Position numbers and translations under genes: made by a program. Below the pieces are notes generated by a model. The model made no database searches. It saw only the letters and a program-made list of their open reading frames with translations, and had not been told where the DNA came from. From the NCBI GenBank assembly GCA_031404455.1, contig JANNHP010000136.1, positions 1 to 8,465 on the forward strand: DNA of 8,465 bases, given 5' to 3'. This DNA comes from JANNHP01 sp031404455. GTDB lineage: Bacteria > Planctomycetota > JAJSAM01 > JAJVHW01. Of this stretch, positions 5,068 to 8,465 are shown piece by piece (position 1 is the first letter of the stretch; the number at the start of each line of letters is the position of its first letter).

Positions 5068-6042
5068 ATGCAGAAGCGACGACTCGGACGCGGCGGCCTC
5101 ACGGTCTCGGCGATCGGCCTCGGGTGCATGGGGATGAGCGACTTCTACGGGCCGCGCGACGACGCGCAGTCCGTGGAGACCCTCCACCGCGCGCTCGAGC
5201 TCGGGATCGACTTCTTCGACACCGCCGACATGTACGGGCCCTTCACGAACGAGCGGCTCCTCGGCCGCGCTCTCGCCGGACGCCGAGACCGCGTCGTCAT
5301 CGCCACGAAGTTCGGCAACGAGCGGCGCGAGGACGGCTCGTGGGTCGGCGTCAACGGCAAGCCCGAGTACGTCAGGAGCGCGTGCGACGCGTCGCTCTCG
5401 CGGCTCGGTGTCGGTCACATCGACCTCTACTACCAGCACCGCGTGGACAAGACCGTGCCGATCGAGGACACCGCCGGGGCGATGGCGGAGCTCGTCGCCG
5501 CGGGCAAGGTGCGCCACCTCGGGCTCTCCGAGGCGAGCGCCGCCACGATCCGCCGCGCGCACGCGGTCCATCCGATCGCCGCGCTGCAGACGGAGTACTC
5601 GGTGTGCGAACGCCACGTGGAGAAGGAGATCCTCCCCGCGTGCCGCGAACTCGGGATCGGGTTCGTCTCGTACAGCCCGCTCGGCCGTGCGCTCCTCACG
5701 GGGACCGTGAAGAAGGCCGCCGACTTCACGCCTTCTGACTCGCGGCGCGCGCGCTTCCCGCGGTTCGAGGGCGAGAACCTCGCGAAGAACCAGGCGATCG
5801 TCGATGCGCTGCGCCGCGTCGGCGAGCCGCACGGCGCGACGCCGGCGCAGGTCGCGCTGGCGTGGGTGCTCTCGCGCGGCGACGACGTCGTCCCCATCCC
5901 CGGGACGAGGCGCACGAGCTACCTCGAGCAGAACGCCGCCGCCGCGGAGCTCCGCCTGACGCCGGACGACCTCGCCGCCCTCGACACCGTCGGCCCCGCG
6001 AGCGGACGCCGCTACGCCGACATGGGGACGATCGACCCGTAG
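5068..6042 (+). CDS. Aldo/keto reductase (AKR13-like)
   Basis: A 324-residue soluble (alpha/beta)8-barrel enzyme that should reduce carbonyl compounds with NAD(P)H in the cytoplasm. The N-terminus MQKRRLGRGGLTVSAIGLGC and the full length match the family. The catalytic tetrad is complete: Asp51 and Tyr56 in FFDTADMYG, Lys81 in IATKFGNER, and His124 in YYQHRVD. The cofactor-binding parts are SYSPLGRALLTG (201-212) and PIPGTRRTSYLEQN (276-289). DSRRARFPRFEGENLAKN (224-241) is typical of AKR13-type reductases. In QTEYSVCERHVE the usual Trp-Thr/Ser-Arg is Cys180-Glu-Arg, a small departure near the cofactor pocket. The gene begins 10 bp after the exported-protein gene and has no Shine-Dalgarno sequence. 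It ends 4 bp from the converging HEAT gene. The physiological substrate is unknown. Confidence 0.95.
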   Translation: MQKRRLGRGGLTVSAIGLGCMGMSDFYGPRDDAQSVETLHRALELGIDFFDTADMYGPFTNERLLGRALAGRRDRVVIATKFGNERREDGSWVGVNGKPEYVRSACDASLSRLGVGHIDLYYQHRVDKTVPIEDTAGAMAELVAAGKVRHLGLSEASAATIRRAHAVHPIAALQTEYSVCERHVEKEILPACRELGIGFVSYSPLGRALLTGTVKKAADFTPSDSRRARFPRFEGENLAKNQAIVDALRRVGEPHGATPAQVALAWVLSRGDDVVPIPGTRRTSYLEQNAAAAELRLTPDDLAALDTVGPASGRRYADMGTIDP

Positions 6043-6046
6043 CGGT

Positions 6047-8465
6047 TCACTTCGGCGTCGCGATCTCGGGGTGGTTCCGCCGCAGTGTCTCGGCCTCTTC
6101 GGCGTACTTCTTCGCGAGCGACTCGTCATTCGCAGCGAGCGTTCGGCGGACGAACTCCGCGTGCGCGCGGGCGGGGTCCATCCGGCCGAGCGCGTGGATC
6201 ATCGCGCGGCGGCGGTTCAACGGCTTCTCGCCGCGCTCCGGGGACGCGGCATCGACCGCGTCGAGGACGGCGCGAGCCGCGTCGAACGATTCGCGGTCGC
6301 CCGTCTCGGCGAGGGCGTACGCGGCCGAGACGCGGACGTCGAGGAGCGACGAGTCGGCGAGGTAGGTGCGCGTGAGGCGGCGTCCGTCGGCGCCGAGCTT
6401 CGGCAGTTCGCTGATCTCCTGAGGGATCCAGCCGTCGCGGACGAAGTCCTTCTCGCCGAGGCGCTTCTCGAAGACGGCGGCCACGGTCTCGGCAGCGGGC
6501 TCGAAGCCGAGCGTCCCGAGTCCGTACAGCGGACGCACGTCGTGCGCGATCGCGTAGGAAGCAAGGAACGCCTCGCCCGCGCCCTCGACGCGGTGCTTCG
6601 CGATCTCCTCGCAGACGAGGCCCGGCCGCGCGTGCGTCCGGACGAAGTCGAGCAGGGCGGCGACGTCGGCGGGATCGCGTTCGCCTTCCGAGCGGCCGAA
6701 GTGGAGCCGCACGAGATCCCACGCGGCACCGGCGGAGAGATCGGCGTCGGTCTCGCCGAGCTGAACCCGGAGCGCCGCGGCGGCCGCGTCGCGGTCGAGC
6801 CGCGATCGGGACGGGTCGAATGCCTCGCGGAACATCGCGTGCGCGATCCGCGCGCGGTCCTTCCCGGGCGGCGCCGCGTCGAGATGCTGCCGCAGGAACC
6901 GCCACGTCCCGTCGCCGAGTTGTTCGAGGATCACGCGTCGCGCGGGGCCCTCGTCCGAGCGCTCGTGATCGAACTGGTTCGTCGAGAGATACGGCAGGCA
7001 CGCCTCGGCGATGCGCGGATCGCGGACCTTCGCGAGCGCCTCGATCGCCGCGTCGGCGAGTTCCCGGTGGCGGGGTCCGTGGTCGCGGAGGATCCGTAGC
7101 ACCGGCTCGACGATGCGCGGGTCGGCCGAGGGGCCCGCGAGCTGCAGGTATCCCTGCATCCGCGACCTCCACTCGTCGCGCGCGTCGCGTTCCGCGGGCG
7201 CCGCCTCGGCGAGTCCCTCCAGCACCTTCTCGATGCCGCCCGGCGCTCCGGCGAGCGTCTCCGCCGCGCTCTCGTGACGCGACGCGCGGCCGCCGTACTC
7301 GGGCTTCTCGGGATCGGGCGGCGGGATCTCGCGCGCGGCCGCGAGTCCCTTCTCGCCCATGCGTCGGAGCGCTGCGGCGGCGGGGGAGTTGAGGCGCCGA
7401 GCGACGCGGACGAGGACGGCGATCGAGCGGTCGTCGCCGAGGACGCCGAGCGCGTGGATCGACACGAGCGAGTCGAAGAAGAGAGCCGACTCCTCGAGAA
7501 CGGGCAGCCCCGCCGGCCCGACGTCCTTCGCGAGACCTTCGCCGCCCTTCTCGAAGTCCTCGGGCTGCGCGCCGAGGATGTGGAGCACCACGGGAACGTG
7601 GCGCGCCCGTGCGGCCTCGACCGCGCGTGCCGCCGCGGGGTCTGCGATCCACGCCGCGACCGCGTCGTGGAGGACGCGAGTGCGGACGTCGTCGCTGGCG
7701 ACGTCCGGCGCGCGTCCCGCGCGGACGAGGTCGTCGCGAAGCGAGCGGTACTCGTCGCCGAGCGACTCGATCGCCTTCGCGGCGAGGATCGGCACGCCCG
7801 CCGCGTCGCCGCGCCGGGCGAGCGCGCGCGCGGCCGAGAGACGAACGCCGTCCGACGCGTCGCCGAGCAGGTCGGCGAGCGAGCGTTCGCCCCGCGTGAC
7901 GGCGAGTGCCGCGCGGGCGAGCGGCGCGGCCTCGCCGTAGATCCGATCCACCTGCGTCCGTTCCTTCGCGCTTCCGCGCGCCACGATCCGCTCGAGGATC
8001 GTCTTCGCCTTCGGATCGTCGAGGACGAGGAGCAACGCTTCGACGCAGCGGGCGAGATCGTGCGGCGGGTCGTCGCTCGCGTACCGGTCGAGCACTTCGA
8101 GGGCGTCGCGCGGGCTCGTCGTCGCGAGCGCGACGAGCGCGTCGGCTCCTTGGCCCCTGGCGACGGGCGAGAGGAGCACTTCGCGGACGACGGAGCACCC
8201 GAGCTGACCCCCGTCGCGTGCCGCGCGGACGAGATCCCGCGTCGCGCCGATCGCCGCTGCGCGTTCGAGGACGAGTGGGGCCGAGCCGTCGGGGTGGTTC
8301 CAGGCGTTCCAGAACTCGGACCGTCCGGCCCGCACGAGCTCCGCCGGATCGGTCTCGGCGTTCACGTGGACGACGCCGCGGAGGCTCTCCTTCCCGAGCG
8401 GGGCGTAGATCGCCGCCGCGGCCGCCGCGTTCGCCATCTCCCAGACGACGCCTTCGAGCCGCGCA
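6047..8465 (-). CDS. Large HEAT-repeat protein, 5' partial at right edge
   Basis: At least 806 residues; the frame is open to the right edge. An ATG at 8437 could start a 796-residue form, but the preceding codons (ARLEGVVWE) read like protein and that ATG has only GGAG directly beside it, so the true start is probably beyond the window. Numbered from that ATG, HEAT-like helical pairs are seen near 187-223 (VRLSAARALARRGDAAGVPIL), 325-349 (SIHALGVLGDDRSIAVLVR), 438-484 (DAAIEALAKVRDPRIAEACL) and 696-728 (VRVSAAYALAETGD). The rest is also Ala/Leu/Arg-rich helix and probably holds degenerate repeats. No enzyme motif, metal site or membrane segment is evident. With the N-terminus missing, a signal peptide cannot be excluded. 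It is probably a binding scaffold of unknown partner. It converges on the reductase gene and shares no obvious sequence identity with the HEAT lipoprotein beyond the repeat type. Confidence 0.8.
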   Translation of the reverse strand, partial: ARLEGVVWEMANAAAAAAIYAPLGKESLRGVVHVNAETDPAELVRAGRSEFWNAWNHPDGSAPLVLERAAAIGATRDLVRAARDGGQLGCSVVREVLLSPVARGQGADALVALATTSPRDALEVLDRYASDDPPHDLARCVEALLLVLDDPKAKTILERIVARGSAKERTQVDRIYGEAAPLARAALAVTRGERSLADLLGDASDGVRLSAARALARRGDAAGVPILAAKAIESLGDEYRSLRDDLVRAGRAPDVASDDVRTRVLHDAVAAWIADPAAARAVEAARARHVPVVLHILGAQPEDFEKGGEGLAKDVGPAGLPVLEESALFFDSLVSIHALGVLGDDRSIAVLVRVARRLNSPAAAALRRMGEKGLAAAREIPPPDPEKPEYGGRASRHESAAETLAGAPGGIEKVLEGLAEAAPAERDARDEWRSRMQGYLQLAGPSADPRIVEPVLRILRDHGPRHRELADAAIEALAKVRDPRIAEACLPYLSTNQFDHERSDEGPARRVILEQLGDGTWRFLRQHLDAAPPGKDRARIAHAMFREAFDPSRSRLDRDAAAAALRVQLGETDADLSAGAAWDLVRLHFGRSEGERDPADVAALLDFVRTHARPGLVCEEIAKHRVEGAGEAFLASYAIAHDVRPLYGLGTLGFEPAAETVAAVFEKRLGEKDFVRDGWIPQEISELPKLGADGRRLTRTYLADSSLLDVRVSAAYALAETGDRESFDAARAVLDAVDAASPERGEKPLNRRRAMIHALGRMDPARAHAEFVRRTLAANDESLAKKYAEEAETLRRNHPEIATPK

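Noticed and set aside
4951..6129. A 392-codon minus-strand frame opposite the aldo/keto reductase
   Set aside because: The plus strand holds a full reductase with intact catalytic residues; the antisense product is Arg/Asp/Val-rich noise.
6071..7099. A 342-codon plus-strand frame opposite the large HEAT gene
   Set aside because: Its composition is Arg/Val/Glu/Gly-rich without motifs, and it is antisense to a well-supported gene.
6126..8198. A 690-codon minus-strand frame overlapping the large HEAT gene
   Set aside because: It is almost wholly Arg/Pro/Ala/Gly, typical of a shifted frame in GC-rich DNA, while the HEAT frame shows proper amphipathic helices.
8408..8436. GCC/GCG-rich run near the right edge as a possible microsatellite
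   Set aside because: It encodes a short Ala stretch in the HEAT protein and is too short and irregular to call a repeat.
1..8465. Defence island, CRISPR array, mobile element or biosynthetic cluster
   Set aside because: No transposase, integrase, nuclease, methyltransferase, toxin, carrier protein or regular direct-repeat array was seen on either strand.

Overview
This 8.5 kb window is very GC-rich (about 70% by eye) and densely coding. It looks like a chromosomal piece of a bacterium with many lipoproteins and HEAT-repeat proteins. A lysine/serine-rich HEAT lipoprotein, an exported protein starting with a short 'LENGREARGRIVEET'-type beta domain, and a DUF6677-like membrane protein together suggest Planctomycetota or a similar high-GC lineage such as Acidobacteriota. 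This is inference from protein style; there is no rRNA or other phylogenetic marker here.

Layout, left to right. (1) A putative lipoprotein, cut at its N-terminus by the window edge, whose C-terminal half is a nearly exact 20-residue repeat of the DUF4097 / putative adhesin type (+). (2) After a hairpin-containing spacer, a four-helix membrane protein related to DUF2231-like proteins, with conserved histidines (+). (3) Converging on it with a 10 bp gap is a two-gene minus-strand operon: a DUF6677-like membrane protein and a 64-residue membrane protein whose GTG start overlaps the upstream stop. (4) A 53 bp divergent spacer leads to a plus-strand run of four close genes: a hotdog-fold YbgC/FadM-like thioesterase, a HEAT-repeat lipoprotein, an exported three-domain protein of unknown function, and an aldo/keto reductase. 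(5) Converging on the reductase with a 4 bp gap is a large HEAT-repeat protein on the minus strand, whose N-terminus lies beyond the right edge.

Most of the products look envelope-associated (lipoproteins, small membrane proteins, one exported protein), with two recognisable soluble enzymes. The thioesterase and the reductase have clear catalytic residues, but nothing ties them to one pathway. I see no CRISPR array, transposase, integrase, phage gene, tRNA or rRNA, and no recognisable defence or biosynthetic system. The most interesting signals are the regular repeat with alternating Leu/Ala in the first protein, the histidine pattern in the DUF2231-like protein, the TAnnnT elements placed right before start codons that lack Shine-Dalgarno sequences, and the almost absent spacers at both convergent gene junctions.
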